DNA from: a virus | Reading direction: 5' to 3' (one strand) | DNA length: 45,625 nt | Virus record (IMG/VR): IMGVR_UViG_3300017990_000027 | Coordinates: 1 to 45,625 of that record | Shown: positions 30,606-39,566 of the stretch, piece after piece | Layout: each line of letters starts with the position of its first letter | How positions within the stretch are numbered: the first letter of the stretch is position 1 | The notes under the pieces: model-generated | What the model saw: the letters and a program-made list of their open reading frames with translations, nothing else | Told to the model about the DNA's origin: nothing | The model's database searches: none | Made by a program: the position numbers and the translations under genes

Positions 30606-31331
30606 ATGTCTCAGAATTCTTACAACGCGGATCTGGCTCCCTCCTTTGCAGGGATGAAAGCGGACTCGAGATTCGATCTCGTCGAGAGCCTTATGGCCGT
30701 CGGGACTATTAACTTCGGTCGTGGACTTGCTATTGAGGCAGGGAATACGACTCAGGTCACGATCCCGAAAAACGACAACGCGAAACTGGTATTCGATGCC
30801 GATTTCGTCTTAGACAACAAAATAAACGGCAAGGTCAACGGTGAGGCCTGGACCGAGGTCGATTGGGACACGGACCACGACACGACAGCCGCCGCCCTCG
30901 TTTCAGCGATCGGCGCTCTGTCCGGAGTGACCTGTGAGCTTGACTCTGCCGACGTGAATAATCGGACTTTCTTAATTGAAACCGACGGCGTCGCGATCAC
31001 TCTCTCGGACGTTGCCGTGACTGGCGGAGCGAGCCAGGCCGGATCGACCGTAACCTATTCAGCCGATGACGTATTTCGTGGAATTGCTCTCCATGAGAAC
31101 AATGAAAACGGCTACTATTCAGACACGGAGCCGGTCTCTGTATTGAGACAGGGCGCGGTCTGGGTAGATACCGGAGTTGCAGTAACCGCGGACGATGACG
31201 CTTATATCGATCTCAGCGGTAATATCGGCAAGTTCACCAATGTAAGCACGAACAACCTGGCGACCGGCGGAAAATTCCGCTCGACAACTGCCGGAGCTGG
31301 CCTTGCTATCGTTGAAATAAATCTCCCGTAA
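30606..31331 (+). CDS. Capsid cement / decoration protein
   Basis: A 241-residue protein whose N-terminus (SFAGMKADSRFDLVESLMAV then GTINFGRGLA) and position just before the major capsid gene match phage structural cement proteins. The rest is Thr/Asp/Gly-rich and beta-like, with an inserted Ser/Thr-rich domain (about 70-150) that may be surface exposed. Strong GAGGAG start signal. It probably stabilises the capsid after expansion. Confidence 0.7.
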   Translation: MSQNSYNADLAPSFAGMKADSRFDLVESLMAVGTINFGRGLAIEAGNTTQVTIPKNDNAKLVFDADFVLDNKINGKVNGEAWTEVDWDTDHDTTAAALVSAIGALSGVTCELDSADVNNRTFLIETDGVAITLSDVAVTGGASQAGSTVTYSADDVFRGIALHENNENGYYSDTEPVSVLRQGAVWVDTGVAVTADDDAYIDLSGNIGKFTNVSTNNLATGGKFRSTTAGAGLAIVEINLP

Positions 31332-31379
31332 GGGATCGATCATCTTTATAAACTTTAACCTGTAAAACAGGAGCAAAAT

Positions 31380-32369
31380 ATGAGTAAGAAAATCGACAAA
31401 AGGGTGATCGATAACTCGGTTCACCTGGACGCGAACGAGAAAGCGTTTTTCACTCGTCAGCTTGAGCACATCAAGAGCCAGACTTATGATGTTCTCTATC
31501 CGGAGTATTCCGCGACTCGTCTGATCCCTGTCTCGACAGAGGCCGGACCTGGCGCGAAAACAATAACATATCGACAGTGGGACGCTGTCGGGACCTCGAA
31601 GATCCTGGCCTCTTATGCTGACGATCTCCCTCGTGTAGACGTAGACGGTAAGGAATTTACATCTCCGGTCCGTCCTCACGGTAACGCTTACGGTTACAAC
31701 GTCGACGAGATCGAGGAGGCCAGAATGGCCGGAGTTAATCTCACAGCGAGAAAGGCTCTCGCGAGTCGTCAGTCTTATGAGCAGTTCGTTAATAAGATTG
31801 CCTGGTTCGCGAACGGCTCGAATTCTCCGGAATATGCCGGTCTTATCGGTCTGCTGTATGCGCCGAATATCACAACCGGAACCGCTCACACGGGCGGGAC
31901 CTCCGGCAAGGTGAAATGGGCCGAAAAGAACGTCGATGAGATCCTTAAGGACATGAACGACACGGTCCAGGGTATTATTGACTTAACGAAAGGCGTGGAG
32001 CGTCCGGATACGATTCTCCTCCCTCTCGCTCAGTACGGGATCATATCGACCAAGAGACTCGGCGACGGATCCGATACGACAATCCTCGACTTTTTCCTGA
32101 GGACGAATCCCTTTATCAATACGATCGAGGGAATCTTTGAACTCAAAGACGTATCTCCGAAACCGTCAGCTCCGACAGGTGCCGGCACGACCGACGTCAT
32201 GCTTGTCTATAAACGGGATCCGATGAAATTGACTCTCGAAATCCCGAAACCATATACTCAGCTCCCTGTTGAGCCGAGAAATCTGGAGTTTATAGTCAAC
32301 ACGCACTCGAAATGCGGAGGCGTCATTGTCTATTATCCTCTGTCTGTTTCGATTCTCGAGGGAATCTAA
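31380..32369 (+). CDS. Major capsid protein (DUF2184 type)
   Basis: A 329-residue protein of the DUF2184 / encapsulin-like HK97-fold group: N-terminal arm (FFTRQLEHIKSQTYDVLYP), P-R-V-D-V region, YGYNVDEIEEARMAG helix, and later PDTILLPLAQYGIIS. It follows the cement gene with AGGAG upstream, and a strong terminator follows it at 32393. This is the expected place and signal for the most abundant virion protein. Confidence 0.88.
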   Translation: MSKKIDKRVIDNSVHLDANEKAFFTRQLEHIKSQTYDVLYPEYSATRLIPVSTEAGPGAKTITYRQWDAVGTSKILASYADDLPRVDVDGKEFTSPVRPHGNAYGYNVDEIEEARMAGVNLTARKALASRQSYEQFVNKIAWFANGSNSPEYAGLIGLLYAPNITTGTAHTGGTSGKVKWAEKNVDEILKDMNDTVQGIIDLTKGVERPDTILLPLAQYGIISTKRLGDGSDTTILDFFLRTNPFINTIEGIFELKDVSPKPSAPTGAGTTDVMLVYKRDPMKLTLEIPKPYTQLPVEPRNLEFIVNTHSKCGGVIVYYPLSVSILEGI

Positions 32370-32392
32370 AAACGGCGGAGTTGTCACTATTT

Positions 32393-32420
32393 CCGGCGGA
32401 CTAAGGTCCGCCGGTGTTTT
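32393..32420 (+). terminator. Terminator after the major capsid gene
   Basis: CCGGCGGAC (32393-32401), loop TAAG, GTCCGCCGG (32406-32414) form a perfect 9-bp stem followed by TGTTTTCTTT. It would raise the relative level of capsid message over the neck and tail genes. Confidence 0.85.
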
Positions 32421-32456
32421 CTTTCTATTAATCAATAAAAAACGAGCGAGGAAATT

Positions 32457-32849
32457 ATGATAATACTCAGTAAAAGAGACAATGTCCATCAGATAGAGGG
32501 CCGGATGATAGTCCCAGGGATCAACGTCATAGCTGACGAGGACGCGGATGTTATCCGGAACAGCCAGGCACTCCAGGAACAGGTCGACGGCAAGTATATG
32601 TCTGTAAAGACAGACAAGGACATCGAGGAGGGCTCAAAGGGCGGACTGCTTTCGGAGACTCTCGCAAATCTCAACGCTAAAAAAGCGGTTGCCCTGGTTA
32701 AGGAGACTCTGGATATCAAAGCGATCCGCGAGGCCCTGGATGTAGAGGATCGCGCGTCCGTTATAAAGGCCCTGGAAGCTCAGGAGAAAGAGCTCGCTCC
32801 AGATCCTAAGACCGATAAGGATGAGAGCAAAGACGAAAAAAAGGATTAG
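32457..32849 (+). CDS. Unknown structural-region protein
   Basis: A 130-residue protein. The N-terminus (IEGRMIVPGINVIADEDADV) reads like a small beta domain, the middle holds helices (REALDVEDRASVIKALEAQE) and the end is a charged Lys/Asp tail. It lies between capsid and connector genes, where short head accessory proteins are usual. No family recognised. Confidence 0.6.
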   Translation: MIILSKRDNVHQIEGRMIVPGINVIADEDADVIRNSQALQEQVDGKYMSVKTDKDIEEGSKGGLLSETLANLNAKKAVALVKETLDIKAIREALDVEDRASVIKALEAQEKELAPDPKTDKDESKDEKKD

Positions 32850-32852
32850 TCG

Positions 32853-33272
32853 ATGCCTATCGGTAGCGTAAAGGCCATTATCGGAGTCCTCGCTCCTCAA
32901 TATGCGAGCGGGGACTCGGCTCGACTGGACGATCTTATCGCGCTCGCTGAGCTCGTGACCGGCCAGGCGTTCGGGACAAAGAGAAATCTCGCCGTCGCTC
33001 TCCGTGTATGCCATACGTTGGCCCTGGAGGAGCGAAACGGCGCGGATCAGTCAGTTAGTCCTCAGACCGACAGCGGATCCGGAACAGGCGGAGCGATAAC
33101 TCAGGAGAAAGAGGGACAGCTCTCCAGGAGTTACGGGGTCGCCTCTAAAATCTCAGAATCTCAGCCGAATCTCTCCGCGACAAAGTACGGACTTCAATTA
33201 TTGGAGCTGATGAAATCTTGTCTCGTTTTACCGAGGACGAGTTCTCCTTTGATAACTGATCCGCAGACTTAA
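32853..33272 (+). CDS. Head-tail connector (DUF4054-like)
   Basis: A 139-residue helical protein with the DUF4054-type pattern: an opening helix, GDSARLDDLIALAELVTG, a Cys-His helix RVCHTLALEER, a Gly/Ser linker and SRSYGVASKI, then TKYGLQLLELMKS. Such proteins form the adaptor ring below the portal. The gene position between capsid and neck genes agrees. Confidence 0.65.
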   Translation: MPIGSVKAIIGVLAPQYASGDSARLDDLIALAELVTGQAFGTKRNLAVALRVCHTLALEERNGADQSVSPQTDSGSGTGGAITQEKEGQLSRSYGVASKISESQPNLSATKYGLQLLELMKSCLVLPRTSSPLITDPQT

Positions 33273-33274
33273 CA

Positions 33275-33796
33275 ATGGCCGGACGGACAATATTCAGGAA
33301 CGAGACGGTCGAGATCCGAGATCTCGGCCTGAGTCGAATAATGGAGGAGCTCGACCTGGCTGATAAGTCGGTCGTCAAAGTCGGACTCCCTGAGAACGGG
33401 ACCGCGTCTCCAGGATCCGGAAAGGGTTCCGGACACGAGGCCCTTGATATGTCGGAGCTGATCCAGGTCGGAGCGGTCCATGAGTACGGAGCTCCAAAAA
33501 GAAATATTCCGGCGAGGCCCTGGCTGAGATCTGCTTTCGACGAGAACCAGGGAAAGATTAACGATATAAAGATAAGGCTATATAAAAACATTATCGATGG
33601 AAAGACGAACACTCAGACCGCTCTCGGAAAGCTCGGCCTCGCTTTCGAGACAATGGTCAAGCGGAAAATTACGACGCTCCGAGAACCGGCTCTCGATCCG
33701 GCAACGATAGCCAGAAAAAGGAGCTCTAATCCGCTGATCGATATCGGTCAAATGCGAGCAAGTGTCCAGAGTGTCGTCGAGCTGAGGACCTTATGA
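33275..33796 (+). CDS. Neck / tail completion protein (HK97 gp10-like)
   Basis: A 173-residue protein. It contains VGAVHEYGAPKRNIPARPWL, the hallmark HEFG-x-P-x-RPFL-like segment of gp10/gpG-type tail completion proteins, followed by a helical part and DIGQMRASVQS at the C-terminus. It likely acts at the head-tail joint. The next gene overlaps it as ATGA. The ribosome binding site is weak. Confidence 0.7.
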   Translation: MAGRTIFRNETVEIRDLGLSRIMEELDLADKSVVKVGLPENGTASPGSGKGSGHEALDMSELIQVGAVHEYGAPKRNIPARPWLRSAFDENQGKINDIKIRLYKNIIDGKTNTQTALGKLGLAFETMVKRKITTLREPALDPATIARKRSSNPLIDIGQMRASVQSVVELRTL

Positions 33797-34143
33797 GTCT
33801 CAGAAATAAAAAGTTAGCTGTTAAGAGATTCTCGACCGGCGGATATAATGAGAACACTGGTCGATGGGAGGAGGACTCCAGTCCGGAGGAGTTTACGATT
33901 AAGGCCTCTCTGCAACCGATGACAGGCGAGGATCTGGAGGCTCTCCCAGAGGGAAAGAGAGCGGAGGCCGGATACTGGATTTTTACGTCTACAAAATTAA
34001 AGACGGTCCAGACTGACGGCTCAGATCAAAATCCGGATATTGTGGTGATATTCGAGGAGGAGTTCGAGGCCGTGACTCTTAAGAGATGGAGAAATAACAT
34101 AATTAATCACTATCAAGTCGGAGTCGTTCGTGTCGCTAGTTAA
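33793..34143 (+). CDS. Head closure / stopper-like protein
   Basis: A 116-residue beta-rich protein (SLRNKKLAVKRFSTGGY, TIKASLQPMTGEDLEALPEG, RAEAGYWIFTST). This pattern matches small head-closure or stopper proteins of the neck. The gene lies between the tail completion and tail terminator genes, as expected. Overlaps both neighbours. Confidence 0.6.
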   Translation: MSLRNKKLAVKRFSTGGYNENTGRWEEDSSPEEFTIKASLQPMTGEDLEALPEGKRAEAGYWIFTSTKLKTVQTDGSDQNPDIVVIFEEEFEAVTLKRWRNNIINHYQVGVVRVAS

Positions 34144-34696
34144 TATTACAGATCTCGAGGATAAGGTTTTCGCCTGGATAAAAGCGAATAAGACCGCGAC
34201 GGTTAAGGCGATAATGGAAAGACAGAACGCGCCTCGTCCCAAAAAAGGAAATCCTCCGGCAAAGGGAACCTATATCACGGTACGGATTAACACGATAACA
34301 AGTCCAGGAGATGACGAGCCGTCCCTGGCTAATGAGAACGGAGAGATCTTTCTTAATGGGACTCGAGATTTCGTCGTTATGCTCCAGGCCTTTCGGAAAG
34401 ACTCTCAAAGCGAGCTCGAGAAACTGAGAACCTCTTTATTTAAACCGACAGTCCGAGAGGCTCTCGACGCTGACGATATCGCTTTCGTAAATGAAATATC
34501 TGGAGTGTCAAATATATCCGGTCTCCTGGACGATACCCAGGAGGAGCGTGGATCTTTGGACTTACAGTTCCGGATCGGCTCTCAGGTTATAGATACTCCG
34601 AGCTTTATCGGGACCGTGGAGTCCGAGGGGACCTTTACGTCTCCTAATAAATCGGACGTTGAGGTTCCCGTTGATGTTACAGAACCAAGTCCATAA
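34130..34696 (+). CDS. Tail terminator-like neck protein
   Basis: A 188-residue protein starting GTG at 34130 inside the previous gene. It has an N-terminal helix, then KGTYITVRINTIT, GTRDFVVMLQAF and a late SLDLQFRIGS strand, the order seen in tail terminator / neck proteins placed just before the sheath gene. It probably caps the tail tube at the neck. Ends with a Pro/Asp/Val-rich tail. Confidence 0.6.
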   Translation: MSLVNITDLEDKVFAWIKANKTATVKAIMERQNAPRPKKGNPPAKGTYITVRINTITSPGDDEPSLANENGEIFLNGTRDFVVMLQAFRKDSQSELEKLRTSLFKPTVREALDADDIAFVNEISGVSNISGLLDDTQEERGSLDLQFRIGSQVIDTPSFIGTVESEGTFTSPNKSDVEVPVDVTEPSP

Positions 34697-34725
34697 TTTT
34701 TTAATATTAACGTGAGGAGATATTT

Positions 34726-35793
34726 ATGTCTACCAAAGAAATTGTCGACGTGCAAATTGACCTTAAGACCGCGACAGTCTCGAGGGCGTCTTTCTCTCTC
34801 CCTCTTATCCTGGGAGACACGGATCCGGCCGGAATGGCAGGGATCCGCTCAAAACTTTACTCGTCCGATACATACGATACGGCTATGGTCGCGGACGGTT
34901 TTACATCTTCCGATCCTGAGTATGGTCTGGCGAATGCTGTTTTCTCCCAGAATCCGACAATCAGCCAGGTACGCGTCGGAGTTAAACGCGCTCCCGATAC
35001 TAACTGGACCGACGCTCTGATCGCTATCAAAAATACAGTCGATGATTGGTTCGCCGTTCTTGCTGAACCTCGCGGAGTATCCGCAGAGGCGGACAACCTG
35101 GCGATTGCGAACTGGATCGAGGCTCAGAAAAAAGTCTATATAATCGCGTCGGACGATTCGGAGATTATAGACACAACAGAGGGGGCCGATACTGGCTCGA
35201 TCGCTAAGCAGATAAAAGACGCGGGTCTCGAACGGACGGCCGTCTTTTATTCAGCGACAGCGGACTCCGAGTATATTGACGGAGCTTTTCTCGGAGAGAT
35301 CCTCCCGAAAGATCCAGGTTCTTATACTGGAGCGTTCAAGAGTCTCTCAGGGATTACGATTGACGCTCTGACATCGGATCAGGTCGCGAACGCTCTCTCG
35401 AAGAACGCGAATGTATATACAGAGGTCGGAGGCGTCAATATAACCAGGCTCGGGACAATGGGATCCGGCGAATATATCGACGTGATAATATTTATTGACT
35501 GGCTCCGTGTCCGGATGACAGAGCGCATATATGCGCGGTTCGTGAACCTGGATAAAATTCCATATACCGACGCGGGAATTAATGTCATCGTGACGGAGAT
35601 CGAGGGACAGCTTATCGACGGGATAAATATCGGCGGATTGACGAATGATCCGGCTCCGACGGTTACGGCTCCGAAAGCGAGCGAGGTGTCCTCGGTCGAT
35701 CGCGGTAATCGGTTACTCAAAGACGTAAAATTCACGGCGTTTCTGGCCGGCGCTATTCACAAGGCGGAGATCCGCGGATCTGTATTCGCTTAA
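34726..35793 (+). CDS. Contractile tail sheath (DUF3383-like)
   Basis: A 355-residue sheath protein: N-terminal IVDVQIDLKTATVSRASF, the NPTISQVRVGVKR segment, AVFYSATADSEYIDGAFLGE in the middle, and the C-terminal YTDAGINVIVTEIEGQLIDG strand pattern that links neighbouring sheath subunits. This identifies the phage as a contractile-tailed myovirus. Strong GAGGAG start signal and a clear gap before it fit a highly expressed gene. Confidence 0.88.
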   Translation: MSTKEIVDVQIDLKTATVSRASFSLPLILGDTDPAGMAGIRSKLYSSDTYDTAMVADGFTSSDPEYGLANAVFSQNPTISQVRVGVKRAPDTNWTDALIAIKNTVDDWFAVLAEPRGVSAEADNLAIANWIEAQKKVYIIASDDSEIIDTTEGADTGSIAKQIKDAGLERTAVFYSATADSEYIDGAFLGEILPKDPGSYTGAFKSLSGITIDALTSDQVANALSKNANVYTEVGGVNITRLGTMGSGEYIDVIIFIDWLRVRMTERIYARFVNLDKIPYTDAGINVIVTEIEGQLIDGINIGGLTNDPAPTVTAPKASEVSSVDRGNRLLKDVKFTAFLAGAIHKAEIRGSVFA

Positions 35794-35828
35794 GATAATC
35801 TGAAACGTAAACCTTAAAGGAGAAATAT

Positions 35829-36278
35829 ATGTCTGTTTCAACTTATGATCCAGGGAAAGGCGTTCTCTCTTTCGCAGGATATCCGATCCACGGTTTCGCC
35901 GATGGGACCGCGATCGAGGCCGAAAGGACGAACGATTCATTTTCAATGGTCTCGGGAGCTGACGGCGAAGTTGCCAGGTCAGCGTCCAGAGATCGGACTG
36001 GTTTCGTGACCGTTCATCTCCTCCAGACAAGCGCGTCGAATGATGATCTCAGTCGTCAGCTTGATCTCGATGAAAAATTCGGAACCGGAGTCGGACCTTT
36101 ACAGTTTAAGGACCTCAGCGGACGGACTGTTTTTAAAGCGTCCGCGTCGTGGGTTCGGAAACCTCCGGCCTTATCTAATGGCAAAGAGGTGACTGAGAGA
36201 GTCTGGATAATTGATTGCGGAGATCTGGATATCCAGGTCCGCGGTAATTTCCAGGTCGGGACTCCAGAGGCTCCTTAA
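35829..36278 (+). CDS. Tail tube protein (DUF3277-like)
   Basis: A 149-residue protein directly after the sheath. It has YDPGKGVLSFAGYPIHGFAD, RTGFVTVHLLQTSASND and WIIDCGDLDIQVRGNF, a pattern of DUF3277-type inner tube proteins (all-beta). Tube monomers stack into the channel for DNA. Strong AAAGGAG start signal. Confidence 0.85.
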   Translation: MSVSTYDPGKGVLSFAGYPIHGFADGTAIEAERTNDSFSMVSGADGEVARSASRDRTGFVTVHLLQTSASNDDLSRQLDLDEKFGTGVGPLQFKDLSGRTVFKASASWVRKPPALSNGKEVTERVWIIDCGDLDIQVRGNFQVGTPEAP

Positions 36279-36315
36279 TATCTATTAACTTTTAACCTCG
36301 CCGAGGGAGGTTTTT

Positions 36316-36786
36316 ATGCCAGTCGAGACAATCGATAAAACGATCGACGGTCTGGATTTCCAGATCACAACTTTTGGCGCGATCAAGGGACAGAAAATCC
36401 AGACGCGCCTCATTAAGATCACCGCTCCAGGAGCCGGTCCTTTAATTAATCTATTAAAAGGGCTCGATTTTGAAAAAGATCGGTCCGAATTGATTAAGGA
36501 GTTCCTGGACGGAGAGGTCGATCTCGGGATCATCGCGAAAGCTCTCCAAGAGGTTCTCCAGAGTGCAGGAGACGAGGACCAGATCCAGAGTTTTATATTC
36601 CGCCTTTTAGAAAAAACAACTGTTAAATATGCAATAGTCGAGGGAGATATGAGGGTCCACGAACTCAGTCAGGAGAACATATTCGACGTTGTTTTTCAGG
36701 GCCGATATATGACGATGTATAAGCTACTTGTCGCCGTGATCCAGGTGAATAAGTTTTTCGGGTCGGGCGGTACTTCGAGCGACTGA
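36316..36786 (+). CDS. Tail assembly chaperone, short form
   Basis: A 156-residue protein placed between tube and tape measure, the normal site of the tail assembly chaperone pair. N-terminal part is beta (GLDFQITTFGAIKG), the rest helical. Near its end the 0 frame reads AAG-TTT-TTC and a -1 frame opens directly there, giving a longer product (see 36753-37004). The short form ends in G-T-S-S-D. Leader is GGAGGTTTTTATG. Confidence 0.8.
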   Translation: MPVETIDKTIDGLDFQITTFGAIKGQKIQTRLIKITAPGAGPLINLLKGLDFEKDRSELIKEFLDGEVDLGIIAKALQEVLQSAGDEDQIQSFIFRLLEKTTVKYAIVEGDMRVHELSQENIFDVVFQGRYMTMYKLLVAVIQVNKFFGSGGTSSD

Positions 36787-37004
36787 CGACGGAGGACGTA
36801 AGGCCCGAGGTCCGGTCCGCTATTAAAAGACTGGATCCGATTGTCCTGGAGAATTTTCAATTTTGGAGACTGGTCGAGAAAGGCGTTTCTCTGGAATCGC
36901 TCGATAAGTACTGGACTCTGGACGATCTGTCTCAGATGATCGCTGTCCTGGATCTCCAGGACGAGATTTATCAGATCGAAAAGGATAAGGCAAAGGAAAA
37001 ATAA
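36753..37004 (+). CDS. -1 frameshift extension of the tail assembly chaperone
   Basis: There is no independent start here. The -1 frame has a stop (TAA) just before 36753 and is then open for 83 codons up to TAA at 37002-37004, one base before the tape measure ATG. A shift at GTTTTTC (36753-36759) joins it to the short form, giving about 229 residues. The encoded peptide (VLENFQFWRLVEKGVSLESL) is helical and acidic, like other T domains that recruit the tape measure. The shift site is a T-run and is not a canonical XXXYYYZ heptamer, so the exact slip point is uncertain. Confidence 0.75.
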   Translation, partial: VFRVGRYFERLTTEDVRPEVRSAIKRLDPIVLENFQFWRLVEKGVSLESLDKYWTLDDLSQMIAVLDLQDEIYQIEKDKAKEK

Positions 37005-38660
37005 ATGTCTCTCGTTGTTCGTGAATTAATAACCGAGCTCGGATTTCGAGTCGATGAAAAGACACTCGATAAATACGAGGCGAAACTGGAGGCGACCGCT
37101 AAAAAAGCGAATCAGCTCGGTCGTAACATGACGCTTTTTGTCTCGACTCCGTTGATCGCTCTCGGGACCGGCCTTATAAAAATGGCCTCCGATGCTGAGG
37201 AAACGACCTCGAAATTTAATACTGTATTTCGAGATATTGGAGACCAGGCGAAACAAGCGTCCGACGAGCTTGTGAGGAGTTACGGCCTCAGTCGGAAAGC
37301 ATCGAAAGAGCTCCTCGGAGATACTGGCGATCTGCTGTCTGGTTTCGGTTTTACTCAGGAGTCCGCTCTGGATCTTTCTCGTCAGGTCCAGAGACTATCG
37401 GTCGACCTTGCATCGTTCACCAATTACTCAGGAGGCGCGAAAGGCGCGTCTCAGGCTTTGACGAAAGCTCTCCTCGGAGAACGTGAGTCCGTGAAACAGC
37501 TCGGGATCGCGATCCTGGAGGAGGACGTTAAGGCAAAGGTCGCCGAAATGAGAGCTCGTGGAATGACGTTCGAGACTGAACGTCAGGCGAAAGCATACGC
37601 GACTCTGGAGATCGCTCTCAGTCAGTCGAAAAATGCAATCGGTGATTATGCCAGGACTCAAGATCAGCTCGCGAATAGAATGAGACAATTTCAAGGACGC
37701 CTCGCGGATCTGGCTGTTTCTTTCGGAAAGCTCCTCCTCCCTCTCGCGAATAAGCTCGTCGGAGTCGGTCTCAAGCTGATCGATAAATTTGAGGCTCTTA
37801 ATGATACGACGAAAGAGCTCATCCTTATATTTGGAGGCCTGGCGATTGTTGCCGGTCCGCTGATATTTATATTCTCGAAAATACTTTTCTTAATTAAAGG
37901 GATGACGATCGCGACTCTGGGATGGACGGCTGTTATTGTTGCCGTTGTAACGGCCCTCGCTCTATTGATCCAGGATATTAAGGTCTGGGCCGAGGGAGGC
38001 GATTCTCTCCTCGGTCGATATCTCGGATCCTGGGAGAATTTCAAAGATGGATTAATGAGAATTTTTGAGGGAATAAAAGCGATAGTCCTCGGAGCCTGGG
38101 ATATCATCGTCGATACTTTCGCGCCGACGGTCGAGATCCTTTTATCAATGGCCGGATCGATCCTCCAGGTTTTCGGCGGAATATTCAAGATAATAGGGGG
38201 GATCTTTCGAGGAGATCTCCGGATGATAGGCCAGGGAATTAAGGACGCTCTCGGTGGGATTTTGGCTTTTGTCGGGAACTGGGTCCGCTTGTTTATCGAC
38301 GGACTGATCCGTCCGTTTCGGTTTTTGTTTTCACTCCTGGGAAATATGAAAGATCTGGTCGGAAAGGCCGGAGGAATTAAGAATATCCTCGGTAATGTCG
38401 GAGGCTTTCTCGGAGGCGCGGGAGAGGTCGCGACGTCGCTCGGGACGACAGCTCGAGAGACTGATGTTGTCGGAGCTCTGACGTCTCCCAGGGGCGGAGA
38501 TACGATCAACAATACAGAGGTCGGTCCCTCGTCGGTTACGGTTTCCGTCGATACAGGAGGCGGTCCGGCGGACGCTCAAGAGATCGCGGAGGCTGTTGTT
38601 AATAGACAGAATGAGATAGCAAAATCTCAGGCTCCGATCCGTGAGGAGGTAATCCTTTGA
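37005..38660 (+). CDS. Tape measure protein
   Basis: A 551-residue protein directly after the chaperone. The N-terminal part is a long helical region (AKLEATAKKANQLGRNMTLF, then ASDAEETTSKFNTVFRDIG), the middle has hydrophobic membrane-like segments (about 268-320, with further ones at 360-440), and the end is Gly-rich then charged. Length of the tape measure sets tail length, so the tail should be short for a myovirus (very roughly 80 nm at about 1.5 angstrom per residue). The hydrophobic segments may act at membrane passage. Confidence 0.88.
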   Translation: MSLVVRELITELGFRVDEKTLDKYEAKLEATAKKANQLGRNMTLFVSTPLIALGTGLIKMASDAEETTSKFNTVFRDIGDQAKQASDELVRSYGLSRKASKELLGDTGDLLSGFGFTQESALDLSRQVQRLSVDLASFTNYSGGAKGASQALTKALLGERESVKQLGIAILEEDVKAKVAEMRARGMTFETERQAKAYATLEIALSQSKNAIGDYARTQDQLANRMRQFQGRLADLAVSFGKLLLPLANKLVGVGLKLIDKFEALNDTTKELILIFGGLAIVAGPLIFIFSKILFLIKGMTIATLGWTAVIVAVVTALALLIQDIKVWAEGGDSLLGRYLGSWENFKDGLMRIFEGIKAIVLGAWDIIVDTFAPTVEILLSMAGSILQVFGGIFKIIGGIFRGDLRMIGQGIKDALGGILAFVGNWVRLFIDGLIRPFRFLFSLLGNMKDLVGKAGGIKNILGNVGGFLGGAGEVATSLGTTARETDVVGALTSPRGGDTINNTEVGPSSVTVSVDTGGGPADAQEIAEAVVNRQNEIAKSQAPIREEVIL

Positions 38661-39250
38661 TCGAGTTATTAAAGAGAGAGAAAAAGACAGGAAAGATCGG
38701 ACGGCTCGAGCTCGACGCGACGCTGTCGTATACTCCGAAAATGAATAATGACGTGACGAGTTTTCCGATCGAGGACGGGAGCGATATCTCGGACCATATA
38801 AGAAATAAACCGCGCGAGATCTCATTGACTGGATTTATTACAGATACTCCGGTCCGTGTAGATACTACCGTTTCGGATCTCCTGGTCAGCGGAGCCAGAG
38901 GATCCAGGGTTTCAGCGAGCTACATTGAACTGAAAAAGATCTGGACCGATCGAGACGTTGTCGACGTTATAACAGGGCTTGAGGTTTTTACAAGTATGGC
39001 CCTCCTCTCCTTATCAGTTCCGAGGACTCCGAGGGACGGTCATTCGATACGGTTCTCCGCGTCGTTTCGAGAGATCCAGAAAGTCACTACTGAAACGGTA
39101 AGTCTCCCGAACGCCTCGGAGGATATCGAGGACCTGGCGACGGCTCAGACTAACGTCGGATCTCAGGCGACAACGGAGACTGGAGACAAGGCCTCGGAGA
39201 AAGTCGACGAGGTTAAGAGCTCAGTCCTGGCCGGACTCTTTGGAGGATAA
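38657..39250 (+). CDS. Baseplate protein after the tape measure
   Basis: A 197-residue protein starting TTG at 38657 with GAGGAGG before it, overlapping the tape measure stop. The first half (GRLELDATLSYTPKMNNDVT, then SFPIEDGSDISDHIRNKPRE) has the pattern of N-terminal domains of distal tail / initial baseplate proteins that bind the tube end and span up to ITGLEVF and LSVPRTP. The C-terminal part is helical and charged. Role as baseplate initiator is inferred from order. Confidence 0.65.
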   Translation: MIELLKREKKTGKIGRLELDATLSYTPKMNNDVTSFPIEDGSDISDHIRNKPREISLTGFITDTPVRVDTTVSDLLVSGARGSRVSASYIELKKIWTDRDVVDVITGLEVFTSMALLSLSVPRTPRDGHSIRFSASFREIQKVTTETVSLPNASEDIEDLATAQTNVGSQATTETGDKASEKVDEVKSSVLAGLFGG

Positions 39251-39251
39251 T

Positions 39252-39566
39252 ATGGTCACAATACCGACGAAAAATATCGCCTCTTTTAAGCAGACTGTTA
39301 AACTGGATAATGAAAATTATGTATTGATATTTAATCATAATACGAGGACGGACTCCTGGACGGTTTCCTTTGAAAGGACCGACGGGACGTCAATAGTCGC
39401 CGGACTTGGAGTCGTTTTAAATTATGATATGATAACTCCGTTTCGTGCCTATGATCTTCCGCCTGGTCAGCTTTGGGCCGTGGATACAACAGGAGAAATT
39501 GACAAGATCGGGAGAGATCAGCTTGAACTCGTGGATATTGTTTATATACCGGAGGCCGAGGTTTGA
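39252..39566 (+). CDS. Baseplate plug-like protein
   Basis: Start chosen at the ATG at 39252, which has GGAGGATAAT before it; a longer start at 39240 overlaps the previous gene's end. The 104-residue product is beta-rich (KLDNENYVLIFNHNTRTDSW, then TVSFERTDG) and contains PFRAYDLPPGQLWAVDT, as in small baseplate plug proteins between tail tube and hub. Overlaps the hub gene as TTGA. Confidence 0.65.
   Translation: MVTIPTKNIASFKQTVKLDNENYVLIFNHNTRTDSWTVSFERTDGTSIVAGLGVVLNYDMITPFRAYDLPPGQLWAVDTTGEIDKIGRDQLELVDIVYIPEAEV

Noticed and set aside
31119-31889. 256-codon minus-strand frame over the cement and capsid genes
   Set aside because: Opposes two confident structural genes and spans their gap; no ribosome binding site.
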